A stretch of DNA of 36,145 nucleotides from Prolixibacteraceae bacterium (GTDB lineage Bacteria; Bacteroidota; Bacteroidia; Bacteroidales; Prolixibacteraceae). The notes under the pieces were generated by a model that had not been told where the DNA came from, did no database searches, and worked only from the letters and a program-made list of their open reading frames with translations. This document shows, piece after piece, positions 15,571 through 23,770 of the stretch; the first letter of the stretch is position 1; each line of letters starts with the position of its first letter. The translations under genes were made by a program, and so were the position numbers. The stretch covers positions 1 to 36,145 of the forward strand of contig JALOCD010000039.1 of assembly GCA_023228025.1 (NCBI GenBank), written 5' to 3'.

Positions 15571-15680
15571 GTGCCTAAAGTATTTAAAGTGACTAAATTG
15601 CCTAAAGTTAGGACTCCTTACAAATCTGGCTACTGGCGAAGTACTCTAGGCACTCTAGTCACTTTAAATACTTTAGGCAC
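15571..15680. repeat. long inverted repeat with 25-bp perfect arms
   Basis: GTGCCTAAAGTATTTAAAGT then GACTA (15571-15595) is exactly complementary to 15656-15680. The similarity extends imperfectly inward to 15608 and 15643. Within each arm the unit GTGCCTAAAGT is partly duplicated. The TAA stop of the transporter gene (15673-15675) lies in the right arm. The element fills the gap between the transporter and the synthetase, and may work as a terminator or attenuator. Confidence 0.75.
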
Positions 15681-16902
15681 TCTTTTCATGTTTGTATTTG
15701 AAAAGGAATGGGAAAATCAATCCCAGCACCAAAGCATAAGCCGAAAATACCATCCAGATATGGGGCCAGTCTTTTACTCCATCTTTGGTAAACAGGTCCA
15801 CCACAAAACCGCTGGAAACACCTCCCAGATAGGCACCGAAACCATTGGTCATGATCATGAACAATCCCTGTGCGCTTGCCCTGTTCTCAGGTGCCGCTTC
15901 CATTTCGACAAAGAGAGACCCGGAAATATTGAAAAAATCAAATGCCATTCCGTAGATGATCATGGAAAGGATCAGAAGCGCCAGTCCGTGGCCGGGATTC
16001 CCAATGCCGAAAAGGCCAAAGCGCAATACCCACGCAAAGATGCTGATGATCATCACCTTTTTGATACCAAAACGCTTCAGGAAAAATGGGATAGTCAGGA
16101 TAAACAGGGTTTCAGAAATTTGGGAAATTGAGAGCAAGAGGGTAGGATGTTTTACCGCGAAGGAGTCTTTGTAGAGATCAAATTTGGAAAAGTCATCCAG
16201 AAAGGACCCTCCAAAAGTATTGGTAATCTGAAGGGCCGCCCCGATTAGCATCGCGAAAATAAAGAAGACAGCCATCTTTCGTTTTTTAAACAAAACAAAG
16301 GCATCCAGTCCGAGTGCGGAGAGGATTGATCCGTCCCTTTTGGCACGTGCTGGCGGACATGCGGGCAGTGTGAAGGCGTAGATGCCTAAAAACAGAGCTG
16401 TTACTGAACTGACATACAGTTGCACCGGACTTCTGGCCCAACCCAAAAGGTCGACGATCCACATGGCAAAAATAAAACCTATTGTGCCCCAAACCCGGAT
16501 GGGCGGAAAATCCTTGACAACATCGTACCCTTTTTGCAGGAGTATATTGTAGGAGACTGCACTATTCAGGGCGATTGTGGGCATGTACGCCATGGCATTG
16601 AAAAGCATAACCCAATACATCACGACAGGATTGGTGACCGTTGAAGCCCAGAAAAGCAAAACTGCGCCCACCAGATGGCACATCCCGAGAACCCGCTCAG
16701 CATTGATCCAACGATCGGCCACTATGCCCATCAACCCAGGCATGAAAAGCGCTGCGAGTCCCATGGTAGCATAGACACCGCCTACTTGCCCCCCTGTAAA
16801 TTTTAGCGGTCCCATCATGTATCCGCCAAGCGAAATGAGCCAACAACCCCATACAAAGAACTGGAGAAAGTTCATCAGGGTCAACCTTGTTTTGATGTTC
16901 AT
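15673..16902 (-). CDS. MFS nucleoside permease (NupG/XapB-like)
   Basis: A 409-residue transporter with about 12 hydrophobic segments. It matches the nucleoside:H+ symporter family, for example RLTLMNFLQFFVWGCWLISL at the N-terminus, LMGIVADRWINAERVLG after TM2, PPIRVWGTIGFIFAMW near residue 135, and ISQISETLFILTIPFFLKRFG in the second half. It should import nucleosides across the inner membrane. The final residues (ending KSA) come from the right arm of the long inverted repeat, so the stop is supplied by the repeat. Purine/pyrimidine genes are not adjacent. A sugar or other MFS substrate is possible but less likely. Confidence 0.82.
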   Translation of the reverse strand: MNIKTRLTLMNFLQFFVWGCWLISLGGYMMGPLKFTGGQVGGVYATMGLAALFMPGLMGIVADRWINAERVLGMCHLVGAVLLFWASTVTNPVVMYWVMLFNAMAYMPTIALNSAVSYNILLQKGYDVVKDFPPIRVWGTIGFIFAMWIVDLLGWARSPVQLYVSSVTALFLGIYAFTLPACPPARAKRDGSILSALGLDAFVLFKKRKMAVFFIFAMLIGAALQITNTFGGSFLDDFSKFDLYKDSFAVKHPTLLLSISQISETLFILTIPFFLKRFGIKKVMIISIFAWVLRFGLFGIGNPGHGLALLILSMIIYGMAFDFFNISGSLFVEMEAAPENRASAQGLFMIMTNGFGAYLGGVSSGFVVDLFTKDGVKDWPHIWMVFSAYALVLGLIFPFLFKYKHEKSA

Positions 16903-16978
16903 GGATTGAGTTGCTGTTTGGTTAAAAATTAATTATGGGCACTAAAACTAAGTAAATTTTTTCTGATAAAATATTGCT

Positions 16979-16986
16979 TATCTTTG
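16979..16986 (+). promoter_or_regulatory. -7 box for the toxin-antitoxin operon
   Basis: TATCTTTG is a perfect TAnnTTTG, ending 20 bp before the ATG at 17007. The short leader fits an autoregulated toxin-antitoxin operon. No clear -33 motif is seen. Confidence 0.5.
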
Positions 16987-17006
16987 ATTATTAAAATGAA
17001 TAGAAT

Positions 17007-17249
17007 ATGGATATTCAGGCAAGAAAACTACATTTTGTTCAAGAATTTCTTCGGGTTGCAGACGATGAGCTTGTTACGAAACTTGAAAAGTTGCTTCTAG
17101 TTGAAAGGAAGAAGAAATTGAATAGGGAATTAGATTTACTGACGCTGAAAGAATTCAATGAAATTGTTGAAAAATCTGAAGAAGATTTTGAAAACGGAAG
17201 AGTTACAGAAGCTCGAAATCTCATTGACCAGATTGAAACATGGAAGTAA
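17007..17249 (+). CDS. putative antitoxin of a RelE/ParE system
   Basis: An 80-residue, highly charged, helical protein with no cysteine and no membrane segment. Its central repeated Lys/Glu pattern (VERKKKLNRELDLLTLKEFN) resembles small antitoxins that pair with RelE/ParE toxins. No DNA-binding fold is evident from sequence alone, so the assignment rests mainly on position. Its 3' end overlaps the toxin start by 10 bp, which couples their translation, and it comes first, as antitoxins usually do. Confidence 0.65.
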   Translation: MDIQARKLHFVQEFLRVADDELVTKLEKLLLVERKKKLNRELDLLTLKEFNEIVEKSEEDFENGRVTEARNLIDQIETWK

Positions 17250-17554
17250 AAGTCTTGTGGTCTGATACGTCTCTTATTCAACTCCAGGAGATATTTGACT
17301 ATCACAATCTTAGGGCAAGTGTATCTGTTGCAAGAAAGATTGTAAAAGGATTAGTCGAAAAATCCCTTCTAATTGAAACCAATCCACTAATAGGTATAAG
17401 AGAACCATTATTGGCTGGCAGAAGCTTCGAATACCGTTTCTTCATTGAAAACAACTACAAAATTATTTACAGGTTCGACGAAAATATCGTCAGAATAATT
17501 TCAATATTTGATTGTAGAAAGAATCCACAGAAGCTAGAAAAATTAGAAGAATAG
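17240..17554 (+). CDS. RelE/ParE family toxin
   Basis: A 104-residue protein with the RelE/ParE fold signature: an N-terminal strand and helix (VLWSDTSLIQLQEIFDYHN), a conserved NPLIGIREPLL turn, then YRFFIENNYKIIYRFDENIV and the final strand IISIFDCRKNP. In this superfamily ParE members inhibit gyrase and RelE members cleave mRNA on ribosomes. The sequence looks closer to ParE-type plasmid stabilisation proteins, but I cannot separate the two with confidence. It overlaps the antitoxin gene by 10 bp and appears complete. Confidence 0.8.
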   Translation: MEVKVLWSDTSLIQLQEIFDYHNLRASVSVARKIVKGLVEKSLLIETNPLIGIREPLLAGRSFEYRFFIENNYKIIYRFDENIVRIISIFDCRKNPQKLEKLEE

Positions 17555-17604
17555 CTTCAATCCTCCTTTTGGCGATAAAATAGATAACCGGCTTTCACCG
17601 ATTT

Positions 17605-18159
17605 TTATTTAAGTTTTTGAACCACCTCCAAATTAGCCTGCCCAACTTCAATGGCCTTCAAATTCAGTGGGATGAGCTTGTGGTGTCTTTCCGGGAGTGA
17701 TTTTTCGAGCCCTTTTTTAACGTTCTCCAGTTTGATGACCGGTTTGGCTTGCAGGAAAGCACCTAATACGATCATGTTAAAAGTGAGCGGATTACCCATT
17801 TCAACTGCCAATCTGGCGCCTTCAACCTTGTAAATATTGATATCTTTTCGGGAAGGGGGCTTGACCACCCCGTTGGGATCGTACAACAGGATTCCTCCCG
17901 GCTTGACCATCTTCTCAAATTTGGTCATGGACTGCTGGTTGAGGATGATGGCTGTATCAAATTCATGAAGGACCGGAGAACTGATCCTTTCGTCACTCAG
18001 AATGACTGTCACATTGGCTGTTCCACCTCTCATCTCCGGGCCATAAGATGGAAACCATGCAACTTCCTGGTCCTGCATTACACCGGAATAGGCAAGGATC
18101 TTTCCCATGGAGAGAACGCCTTGTCCGCCAAATCCTGCAATTATAATTTCTTCAGTCAT
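17605..18159 (-). CDS. 2-oxoacid:ferredoxin oxidoreductase, gamma subunit
   Basis: A 184-residue gamma subunit. It begins with the family motif IIIAGFGGQGVLSMGKILAY and continues with SYGPEMRGGTANVTVILSD and FDTAIILNQQSM. The gamma domain belongs to the POR/KOR/VOR/IOR enzymes and helps form the CoA-binding site. It is the last gene of the set in transcription order (ferredoxin, alpha, beta, gamma), separated from beta by a 133-bp gap filled with short repeats. VorB-like alpha sequence suggests a branched-chain 2-oxoacid enzyme (VorC here), but 2-oxoglutarate or aryl-pyruvate substrates remain possible. Confidence 0.85.
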   Translation of the reverse strand: MTEEIIIAGFGGQGVLSMGKILAYSGVMQDQEVAWFPSYGPEMRGGTANVTVILSDERISSPVLHEFDTAIILNQQSMTKFEKMVKPGGILLYDPNGVVKPPSRKDINIYKVEGARLAVEMGNPLTFNMIVLGAFLQAKPVIKLENVKKGLEKSLPERHHKLIPLNLKAIEVGQANLEVVQKLK

Positions 18160-18182
18160 TTTTTGAAATTTTTACTTGAAAA

Positions 18183-18299
18183 TGTGCTGATGTGTGGATG
18201 TGCTGATGTGTTGATTAGCTGATTGTTAGAACACTACTATGATAATTTACTTAAATCTCATATCTCATAACTCATAACTCATAACTCATAACTCATATC
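18183..18299. repeat. short tandem repeats in the beta-gamma gap
   Basis: 18183-18215 has GTGCTGATGTG-type repeats. 18257-18299 has about five units of ATAACTC(AT). The beta subunit's stop codon (minus-strand TGA at 18293-18295) lies inside the second array. The array interrupts what is otherwise a tightly packed operon. Related units occur at 23771-23860. Confidence 0.7.
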
Positions 18300-19105
18300 T
18301 GAACGTTATAAGGTTCAGTTGAATCTTTAGCGCCGTCCTTCAGGTCGCCGATTGGAAAGAGCGGGAACATGTTTGCGACCATCCAGTCGTTGGATGCGAC
18401 AGGGGTCATTTTCCAACCTGAATTACAGGTGGAGACAATCTCAACAAAACTGGTGCCAATATTCTTTTGCGATATTTCAAATGCTTTTCTAATTGCCTTT
18501 TTCGCTTTCCTAACGGCTCCGGGGGTATGGACACTCTGACGGGTAACAAAAGCGGCACCGGGCAATTGAGCGATTAATTCTGTAATTTTCAAGGGATATC
18601 CATTCAGATCGGCATTCCTTCCATATGGGGTCGTTGCGGTAACCTGACCAAGCAGGGTGGTTGGGGCCATTTGCCCCCCGGTCATCCCGTAGATGGCATT
18701 GTTGATGAAGATCATGACGATATTTTCGCCCCTGTTCACCGCATGAATGGTTTCTGCTGTTCCAATGGCTGCAAGGTCGCCATCACCCTGATAGGTGAAA
18801 ACGGTTTTCTCCGGCATAATCCGCTTGATTCCTGTTGCAACAGCAGGCGCCCTGCCATGGGCTGCTTCCGACCAGTCAATATCGATGTAATTGTAGGCAA
18901 AAACGGCACAACCTACCGGGGAAACCCCAATGGTCTGTTCCTGGATCCCCATCTCATCGATAACTTCTGCAATCAGTTTGTGTACGACTCCATGACTGCA
19001 TCCCGGACAATAGTGCATTGTTACGTCGTTCAGAACCGGCGACTTGCTGTAGATCAGGTTTTCAGGTTTGATGATATTCTTGATTCTTTCTGCTACATCC
19101 GACAT
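18293..19105 (-). CDS. 2-oxoacid:ferredoxin oxidoreductase, beta (TPP) subunit
   Basis: A 270-residue beta subunit carrying the thiamine diphosphate site. It shows MHYCPGCSHG (Cys33 and Cys36), the TPP/Mg motif GDGDLAAIG at 107-115 with NNAIYGMTGGQ at 135-145, and a conserved TPYGR segment. With the alpha subunit it decarboxylates 2-oxo acids and transfers electrons to ferredoxin. It is 3 bp from the alpha gene, so they are co-translated. Its C-terminus NVQI and stop codon fall in the tandem ATAACTC repeat, so the repeat may have replaced the original end. Confidence 0.88.
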   Translation of the reverse strand: MSDVAERIKNIIKPENLIYSKSPVLNDVTMHYCPGCSHGVVHKLIAEVIDEMGIQEQTIGVSPVGCAVFAYNYIDIDWSEAAHGRAPAVATGIKRIMPEKTVFTYQGDGDLAAIGTAETIHAVNRGENIVMIFINNAIYGMTGGQMAPTTLLGQVTATTPYGRNADLNGYPLKITELIAQLPGAAFVTRQSVHTPGAVRKAKKAIRKAFEISQKNIGTSFVEIVSTCNSGWKMTPVASNDWMVANMFPLFPIGDLKDGAKDSTEPYNVQI

Positions 19106-19108
19106 AGT

Positions 19109-20194
19109 TTATCCTCCTATCAATGTTTGGAAAAGCGCTTTCTCAACTTCATCCGGAGTGGGAAGTATTCCACCCATCCTGCCAAAATATTCGACTTTTG
19201 TCTTGCCATTGGCAGCCAAACGCACATCGTTGACCATCTGCCCGGCATTGAACTCAACTGTTAAAAAGCCTTTGATGCGGCCGGCCATTTCTGCTATGGC
19301 CTTTTCAGGAAACGGGAAAAGTGTAATAGGCCTCAGTAGTCCGATTTTGTACCCCTGGCCCCTTGCTATTTGAACGGTTTTTTGACAAATTCTGGCAGCA
19401 CAGCCAAATGCAACAAGTACATATTCAGCATCTTCGCAGGAAATGGCTTCATACCGGACATCCTCTTCTTTCATTCGCTTGTATTTTGCCTGAAGACGAA
19501 GGTTGTTATCCTCCATGATGTTTGAATCCAGCTCAAGAGAGGTAATCACATGCTTCTCGCGATCCCTGGTTTTTCCGTACGTGGCCCAGTTGCCTGTAAT
19601 CTCCTTCAATTGATGGTCTGTCCATCTGGGTCGCTGATCCATCAATTCAACCTTTTCCATCATCTGACCAATCACACCATCTGCAAGGATCATTACCGGA
19701 TTACGGTACTTGTATGCCAGATCAAACGCTAGTCCGACAAAATCGTGCATCTCCTGAACGGAAGCAGGCGCCAATACCAGCAGGGAATAGTCGCCATGCC
19801 CACCCCCTTTTGTTGCCTGGTTGTAATCTGCCTGAGAAGGCTGGATGGTACCAAGACCCGGACCACCCCTCTGGACATTTACGATCACACAGGGTAGTTC
19901 GCATCCGGCAATATAGGATATACCTTCGGCCATCAGACTGATACCAGGACTCGATGAAGAGGTCATCACTCTTTTGCCGCAACCGGCGGCCCCGTACACC
20001 ATGTGAATGGAAGCAATCTCACTCTCGGCCTGCAATACAACCATTCCGGTCGTTTCCCACGGACGTTGTGCCATGAGCAATTCAATTACTTCCGACTGGG
20101 GAGTGATCGGATACCCGAAATAACCATCACAGCCATAACGAATGGCTGCTTCTGCGATCACTTCGTTTCCTTTCATCAATCTTAATTCACCCAT
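19109..20194 (-). CDS. 2-oxoacid:ferredoxin oxidoreductase, alpha subunit (VorB-like)
   Basis: A 361-residue alpha subunit. The start MGELRLMKGNEVIAEAAIR, FGYPITPQSEVIELL, VMTSSSSPGISLMAEG, RGGPGLGTIQPSQADYNQA and MILADGVIGQMMEKV follow the subunit usually labelled VorB (3-methyl-2-oxobutanoate:ferredoxin oxidoreductase). This enzyme converts branched-chain 2-oxo acids to acyl-CoA with reduced ferredoxin, or runs in reverse for reductive carboxylation. It lies 23 bp downstream of the ferredoxin subunit gene. The exact 2-oxo acid is not proven; adjacency to pheA and paaK suggests that aryl-pyruvates should also be considered. Confidence 0.88.
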   Translation of the reverse strand: MGELRLMKGNEVIAEAAIRYGCDGYFGYPITPQSEVIELLMAQRPWETTGMVVLQAESEIASIHMVYGAAGCGKRVMTSSSSPGISLMAEGISYIAGCELPCVIVNVQRGGPGLGTIQPSQADYNQATKGGGHGDYSLLVLAPASVQEMHDFVGLAFDLAYKYRNPVMILADGVIGQMMEKVELMDQRPRWTDHQLKEITGNWATYGKTRDREKHVITSLELDSNIMEDNNLRLQAKYKRMKEEDVRYEAISCEDAEYVLVAFGCAARICQKTVQIARGQGYKIGLLRPITLFPFPEKAIAEMAGRIKGFLTVEFNAGQMVNDVRLAANGKTKVEYFGRMGGILPTPDEVEKALFQTLIGG

Positions 20195-20217
20195 ATTTGG
20201 ATTTTTAATTGATTAAT

Positions 20218-20445
20218 CTAACCTACTTTTAATCTGTAAACGGTGATACAACTGTCCGGACAAACTGATGAGCAATTTGAACATCCGATGCACTCTTCAG
20301 GGTATTCCATGTAAGAATAGTGATATCCTTTGCTGTTGACATCGCGGTTGAGCCCCAAAGTATTCGTTGGACATGATACGACACAGAGGTTACATCCTTT
20401 GCAAACTTCCGAGTCAACAACTACTGCTCCTATGACTTTAGCCAT
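20218..20445 (-). CDS. 2x[4Fe-4S] ferredoxin subunit of the oxidoreductase
   Basis: A 75-residue ferredoxin. Two clusters are bound by CKGCNLCVVSCP (Cys15, 18, 21, 25) and CIGCSNCSSVCP (Cys52, 55, 58, 62). It is the delta subunit that passes electrons between the TPP centre and external ferredoxin or flavodoxin. It is the first gene of the four-gene set. A gap of 114 bp separates it from the aminotransferase gene upstream, so a promoter may lie there, but I did not find a perfect -7 box. Confidence 0.9.
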   Translation of the reverse strand: MAKVIGAVVVDSEVCKGCNLCVVSCPTNTLGLNRDVNSKGYHYSYMEYPEECIGCSNCSSVCPDSCITVYRLKVG

Positions 20446-20559
20446 TTTGTTCGTTATTTTAATTTCAAATTTCGGTATAGGAAATGGTGTCAGTTATGAC
20501 TTTTGTTCTGTTACCGATTTCTTACATATTTTCAAAAAACGACTACTTTTACTTTCAAT

Positions 20560-21882
20560 TTATAAGTCGGCCGGAAAATCCCGATGAAACTGATCCAATC
20601 TTCTTTCGAGTTCTTCGAATTGATCACGACGCACATTTGAGACACAAGCCCTCAAACCCTGTTTTGAGCTCCCGGTATTGCCCAATGAGATGGCGCTGAT
20701 GCCATAAAAAAGGAGATGGTACAACAATTTTGTCTCATCCATACCCGGATAGCTGATCGTGAAATAGAATCCATCCCCGACGGGTTTGTCAATATCCGTA
20801 GCATAAACAATTTCGAACCCATTGGAGAGGAAAAGTTGCTTCATGATCCGTGCTTTTTCCCCATATTCCTTCACTTCGGCGATGAAATCATAGGTGCCAT
20901 CATTGGCGTGTTTGAACATGGCTGCCAGGGCATACTGGGCAGAATGGGATGTTCCGGATGTCATGGCATAAAGCACCCGATGGACGATGGCATTGCCGAA
21001 GCCGTGCACACGAAGCCTTTCGCTAAGATATTGTGAATGACGATGATATAACAGATCTGAAATAATCAAGATTCCTATCCTTTGACCGGCATAGGAGAAT
21101 ACTTTGGAACTTGAAATCATCATGACCCAATTACGTGTGTATCGTGCCACGGTAGGCTGATAAGGCGGTACGCCGGGTTTTGACAAATCCAGCCGGAAGT
21201 CCATCGCAAAATAGGCGAGATCTTCTATGACCACCACATCATATTTATTTGCCAGTTCGCCGATGATTTTTAGCTCATCGTCAGTCAGACATATCCAGGA
21301 TGGATTGTTGGGATTGGAGTAGATGATGTTGCAAATGTTCCCCTTCGAAAGGTAAGATTCCAGTTTTTCCCTCAGTTTCTCCCCTCTGAAGTCGAAGACA
21401 TCAAAGGAGACATATTTTTGGTTCATTACCAGCATCTGCTGCTTCTGAACCGGAAAACCAGGATCGATAAAGAGTGCGGTATCCTTCTCTTTTTCCCTTG
21501 CCGCCGTAACCAAAAAAGCAGCGTAACTGCCTTCCATCGAACCGACAGTAGGAATACATCCTTCAGGCCTGACATCGACGTTCATAAAAAGTTTCACAAA
21601 ACGCGATGCTTCAAATTTCAAGGCTGGAATACCGTCAATTTGGGGATATTTTGATGCTACATTGTTTCGCAGTGCTTCAATTTCGGCCTCTACGCCAACC
21701 CGGGAGGGGGGAAGTCCGGGAATTCCCATCTCCATCCGGATGTAACTGATACCTGTTGCTGCCTCAATACTGCTGACCAGTTGTACGATCTCCCTGATCG
21801 AAGCGTTGCCGATCTCTTCGACCTCTAAAGCCGCAATCTTCTCCTCGACAATCGATGCTGGAACCGGTGTGTTGGTCATCAT
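20560..21882 (-). CDS. class I/II PLP-dependent aminotransferase
   Basis: A 440-residue aminotransferase. The PLP lysine is in ISSSKVFSYAGQRIG (Lys260). The NPNNPSW motif at 190-196 and VVVIEDLAYFAMDF at 217-230 give the cofactor aspartate and tyrosine. It interconverts an amino acid and its 2-oxo acid in the cytoplasm. Its ATG shares one base with the upstream flavodoxin stop (TGATG), so they are translationally coupled. The position between pheA and the 2-oxoacid oxidoreductase suggests aromatic or branched-chain substrates, as inference. A general aspartate-type activity is also possible. Confidence 0.85.
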   Translation of the reverse strand: MMTNTPVPASIVEEKIAALEVEEIGNASIREIVQLVSSIEAATGISYIRMEMGIPGLPPSRVGVEAEIEALRNNVASKYPQIDGIPALKFEASRFVKLFMNVDVRPEGCIPTVGSMEGSYAAFLVTAAREKEKDTALFIDPGFPVQKQQMLVMNQKYVSFDVFDFRGEKLREKLESYLSKGNICNIIYSNPNNPSWICLTDDELKIIGELANKYDVVVIEDLAYFAMDFRLDLSKPGVPPYQPTVARYTRNWVMMISSSKVFSYAGQRIGILIISDLLYHRHSQYLSERLRVHGFGNAIVHRVLYAMTSGTSHSAQYALAAMFKHANDGTYDFIAEVKEYGEKARIMKQLFLSNGFEIVYATDIDKPVGDGFYFTISYPGMDETKLLYHLLFYGISAISLGNTGSSKQGLRACVSNVRRDQFEELERRLDQFHRDFPADL

Positions 21883-22400
21883 CAGAATTCCTTCATCAGG
21901 GAGTTAACCCATGCTGTGACCCGTCCTTCACTTAATTCGGGCTCAAAATCCTCATCGATGGGCAGTCCGATAAATGCTCCGTCCACAATGGCCTCAGAGT
22001 CCTGAAAAGTGTATCCTTCAGTTCCCATTTTGCCGAATAACTCCCCACCCTGGTTCTTGATCAGTTTGCCCAGGAGCCCCATGGAGTCAACAAAATGGTA
22101 AGCGTAGGTAATGTGGTCGCCCAAACCAAAAATGGCGACTCTTTTCCCCGTGAAGTTGAAAGTTGTGATAGCAGGAAAGAATTTTGACCAGTCGTTGTTG
22201 TCAAACTTCTGTTGCCAGGTGTCCTTACCAACCGTCGAAATGCCAAAAATAATTTTAGTATATTTATCCAGATCTGCAGTCGTTGCCGATGCAATGTGGA
22301 TTAAATCGACTTTCTCAGGACCGATTTTTGCAGCGACCATTTTGGCAATTCGGTGAACGGACCCGTTCAGTGGTCCGAAAAAGATGGCTATTTTTTCCAT
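21882..22400 (-). CDS. flavodoxin
   Basis: A 172-residue flavodoxin, long-chain type. The FMN phosphate loop is replaced by IAIFFGPLNGSVHRIAKMVA, which differs from the usual T/S-x-T-G-x-T. The ring-binding loops ISTVGKDTWQQKFDNNDWS and FGLGDHITYAYHFVDSMG are present. It should carry electrons, probably exchanging with the ferredoxin-dependent oxidoreductase downstream. The atypical phosphate loop (GPLNGSVHR) might alter FMN binding. It is 12 bp downstream of pheA and overlaps the aminotransferase by one base, so it is part of an operon. Having it between two amino-acid biosynthesis genes is unusual. Confidence 0.8.
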   Translation of the reverse strand: MEKIAIFFGPLNGSVHRIAKMVAAKIGPEKVDLIHIASATTADLDKYTKIIFGISTVGKDTWQQKFDNNDWSKFFPAITTFNFTGKRVAIFGLGDHITYAYHFVDSMGLLGKLIKNQGGELFGKMGTEGYTFQDSEAIVDGAFIGLPIDEDFEPELSEGRVTAWVNSLMKEF

Positions 22401-22412
22401 AATATTGTTTAT

Positions 22413-23240
22413 TTATGAGTTAATATCTGCTTTTTTGTATTCGCCAAGAACTGCCAGGCTCGAGACATTCTTTAAAATCTGATGGATGGCCCGTTCGTAA
22501 TCGCCTTCAGAATCCCATTCTACATCGACATGCATCGTGTATTCATTGGGTTTTCCAAGGACCGGTACCGATTGGATCTTATTGAGGTTAATCTTATTTT
22601 CCGCAAAAATATTAAGCACACGGGCCAAGGCCCCGTAATAATGTCCAACTTCGAAACACAATGATGCCTTGTTGTTTCGTTCATTCTGGGTAACGTGCTT
22701 GGAGAGAATCCAGAAGCGGGTGTAGTTTTTCTTGTTTGTTTCGATGCCCTTGTCAAGGATCTCAAGCCCATACAGGCTTGCCGAACGGAGGTTACTGATC
22801 GCCGCGGCATGCAAAATTTTTTCGTCGTGGATGAGTTTTGCCACCAGTGCATTGTCACCCAATTCCTTACGTTCCGCATTTGGGAAATGCCTTTCGAGAT
22901 ATTCGGCACACTGTAAAAAGGAGACCGGATGTGAGTAGATTTCCTTGATCTCTTTCTTTTTCACCCCAGGAAAGACCATCAGGTTCATCTGGATGTGGAT
23001 GTAAATTTCACCGACAATTTTCAGGTGGTAATCCCGGATCAAGGCATAATTCTGGAGAAGGCTTCCCGCAATGGAGTTCTCAATGGCCATCACGGCGCAA
23101 TCCACCTGGTCGCGATCGAGCAGATCACAAACATTCCGAAAGGTCCTGCATTCGACGATTTCGGCCTCCTCCCCAAAATATTTCAAGGCTGCGTCTTCGT
23201 GAAAACTACCTTTGATCCCTTGTATTGCGACTTTCTTCAT
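22413..23240 (-). CDS. pheA: prephenate dehydratase
   Basis: A 275-residue, monofunctional prephenate dehydratase, which converts prephenate to phenylpyruvate in phenylalanine synthesis. The catalytic PDT domain runs from MKKVAIQGIKGSFHEDAALK to NKKNYTRFWILSK (about residue 180), with AIENSIAGSL and the TRF motif intact. The ACT domain follows. Its effector motif, normally ESRP, reads QSVP here, so classical phenylalanine binding may be altered. No chorismate mutase domain is attached. It heads a coupled set with the flavodoxin and the aminotransferase. Confidence 0.88.
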   Translation of the reverse strand: MKKVAIQGIKGSFHEDAALKYFGEEAEIVECRTFRNVCDLLDRDQVDCAVMAIENSIAGSLLQNYALIRDYHLKIVGEIYIHIQMNLMVFPGVKKKEIKEIYSHPVSFLQCAEYLERHFPNAERKELGDNALVAKLIHDEKILHAAAISNLRSASLYGLEILDKGIETNKKNYTRFWILSKHVTQNERNNKASLCFEVGHYYGALARVLNIFAENKINLNKIQSVPVLGKPNEYTMHVDVEWDSEGDYERAIHQILKNVSSLAVLGEYKKADINS

Positions 23241-23339
23241 GAATTGAAATGGTTAAAATTATCGTCTTCAGGATACCCTGAAACACAAGTCAGAAACAGG
23301 AACGCAAGGTAAAAAAAAATCAGCAAAGTTTAACCCCTA

Positions 23340-23765
23340 TTAAATCCTGTAAAGGTCACTGGCTTTGACAAGCTCCATGCTATGATCCCTCAAAACTGAG
23401 ATACATTTCTCGAGATTGTCCGGTTTCAGCACCACATTTGCGGCCTCCCCAACCGAAAAAGCGTAGAGATATTCAATTGAAACTTCGTTTTCATGGAGAA
23501 TTGATAGCGCTTTTGCCAGCGCCCCCGGCTGATTTGGACAGTTGAGGCAAACCACATCGGTCAGGCTAACAGAAAAGGCATTTTCTTTCAGTACCCTGAA
23601 GGCCTTTTCATGGTCAGAGACGATCAACCGCAGAATCCCAAACTCTGAAGTATCTGCTACCGAGAAGGCCGACATATTGATCCCTGCTTCTCCCAGAAGG
23701 GTTGATACTTCATGCAAACGTCCCGATTTATTTTCAAGAAAGACGGAGAGTTGTTTGATGATCAT
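23340..23765 (-). CDS. tandem ACT-domain regulatory protein
   Basis: A 141-residue protein made of two ACT domains: residues 1-65 (IKQLSVFLENKSGRLHEVST, GINMSAFSVADT) and 70-141 (NCPNQPGALAKALSILHENE, SIEYLYAF). ACT domains bind amino acids and regulate enzymes. Proteins of this type commonly sit beside phenylacetate-CoA ligase genes, as here, where it follows paaK after a 131-bp gap. It is probably an amino-acid sensor of this pathway; the ligand is unknown. The gap upstream contains repeats of the TAAGTTATGAG type that reach almost to its start codon. Confidence 0.82.
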   Translation of the reverse strand: MIIKQLSVFLENKSGRLHEVSTLLGEAGINMSAFSVADTSEFGILRLIVSDHEKAFRVLKENAFSVSLTDVVCLNCPNQPGALAKALSILHENEVSIEYLYAFSVGEAANVVLKPDNLEKCISVLRDHSMELVKASDLYRI

Positions 23766-23770
23766 GATAT

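Noticed and set aside
18257..18299. possible CRISPR array from the ATAACTC repeats
   Set aside because: Units are under 12 bp with no spacers; it is a simple tandem repeat.
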